Positions 63,652 through 64,000 of a DNA stretch of 64,000 nt are shown in pieces. The notes beneath the pieces are model-generated. The model saw nothing but the letters and a program-made list of their open reading frames with translations, was not told the origin of the DNA and made no database searches. This DNA is from Sphingomonas pokkalii. GTDB lineage: Bacteria; Pseudomonadota; Alphaproteobacteria; Sphingomonadales; Sphingomonadaceae. How positions within the stretch are numbered: position 1 is the stretch's first letter; each line of letters opens with the position of its first letter. The stretch covers positions 3,391,565 through 3,455,564 of the forward strand of contig NZ_QENQ01000001.1 in NCBI RefSeq assembly GCF_003096275.1, given 5' to 3'. The position numbers and the translations under genes are program-made.

Positions 63652-64000
63652 TCAATCCTCGGTGATCTGGCTATGCCGGGCCGTATCCCGCATCGCGAGA
63701 TAGACGACCAGCGAGATGCCGATCATCGTCGTGACATACCAGTAGAAGCCGCGTTCCCAGCCCTGGTGCTTGAACCACAGCGCGACCGACGGCGCCGTGC
63801 CGCCGAAGAGCGCATTCGCCAGGGCATAAGGCAGCGCGACCCCCAGCGTGCGGATATGGGCGGGGAACAGTTCCGCCTTCACCACGGCGTTGATCGCGGT
63901 GTAGCCGGTGACGATCAGCAGCGCCGCGACCATCAGCCAGAACGCCGACCAGCCGTCGCGGACGCCTTCCAGTGCCACGAAGATCGGATAGGTGAACAGC
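63652..64000 (-). CDS. MFS transporter, metabolite:H+ symporter type, C-terminal part
   Basis: The right edge cuts this gene; 115 C-terminal residues are visible, running from LFTYPIFVALEG. YTAINAVVKAELFPAHIRTL with GVALPYALANALFGGTAPSV is characteristic of the KgtP/ProP (MHS) branch of MFS permeases for organic acids. The last helix is WYVTTMIGISLVVYLAM, followed by a short hydrophilic tail. Substrate cannot be told from this part. Confidence 0.85.
   Translation of the reverse strand, partial: LFTYPIFVALEGVRDGWSAFWLMVAALLIVTGYTAINAVVKAELFPAHIRTLGVALPYALANALFGGTAPSVALWFKHQGWERGFYWYVTTMIGISLVVYLAMRDTARHSQITED

Overview
The window is GC-rich, densely coded chromosomal DNA that reads like a sphingomonad-type alphaproteobacterium. 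Four TonB-dependent receptors (TBDRs), ATGA/GTGA start-stop overlaps inside operons, frequent GTG and TTG starts, and the alphaproteobacterial palindromic repeat (CCCGGCGAAAGCCGGG core) all point that way. I see no tRNA, rRNA, CRISPR array, integrase or transposase.

Layout. 0-6 kb: tail of an LprI-like gene, a small secreted protein, a propeller-type sensor kinase without a partner regulator, a DoxX-like membrane protein, two decayed genes (haem-binding beta-barrel, FAD monooxygenase) and a FrnE/DsbA-like oxidoreductase. 6-10.4 kb: a three-gene periplasmic molybdenum hydroxylase operon (tri-haem cytochrome c, [2Fe-2S] subunit, molybdopterin subunit). 10.4-16 kb: a poxB tail remnant, a TBDR with an upstream amidohydrolase, a lysA head remnant and two small coupled genes. 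16-29.4 kb: an organosulfur scavenging island with SsuD-like monooxygenase, Gfo/Idh/MocA oxidoreductase, two MFS permeases, two TBDRs, a formylglycine-generating enzyme coupled to a Cys-type sulfatase, and a TauD/AtsK dioxygenase. 29.5-31 kb: cysK and an Rrf2 regulator. 31-43.4 kb: nitrate assimilation (cobA, nasA, nirD, nirB, porin, narK, and nasS-nasT set apart by a methyltransferase and repeats). 43.4-47 kb: copper resistance (MerR regulator, P-type ATPase remnant, CopA multicopper oxidase, CopB). 47-53.6 kb: deacetylase and glycosyltransferase, then a histidine acid phosphatase divergent from a TBDR. 53.8-57.4 kb: sulfate activation cysD-cysNC-cysQ. 57.5-59.1 kb: UDP-glucose dehydrogenase preceded by a 20-codon ORF with its own promoter-like and terminator-like elements. 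59.4-63.6 kb: degenerate GGDEF-EAL protein, TPR hybrid histidine kinase and a lone receiver. The end holds a truncated MFS gene.

How it fits together. The sulfur island releases sulfite or sulfate by three chemistries, cysDNC/Q activates sulfate, and cysK makes cysteine. CobA makes the sirohaem precursor needed by NirB. The best regulatory signal is in the nitrate region: the leaders of narK and nirB each carry two hairpins whose hexaloops have A at position 1 and G at position 4, followed about 16 nt later by an intrinsic terminator. That is the layout of RNA bound by ANTAR antiterminators, and an ANTAR regulator (NasT) with its sensor NasS lies just upstream. A second theme is decay by deletion: five gene remnants (haem-binding barrel, FAD monooxygenase, poxB, lysA, copper ATPase) lie between intact operons.
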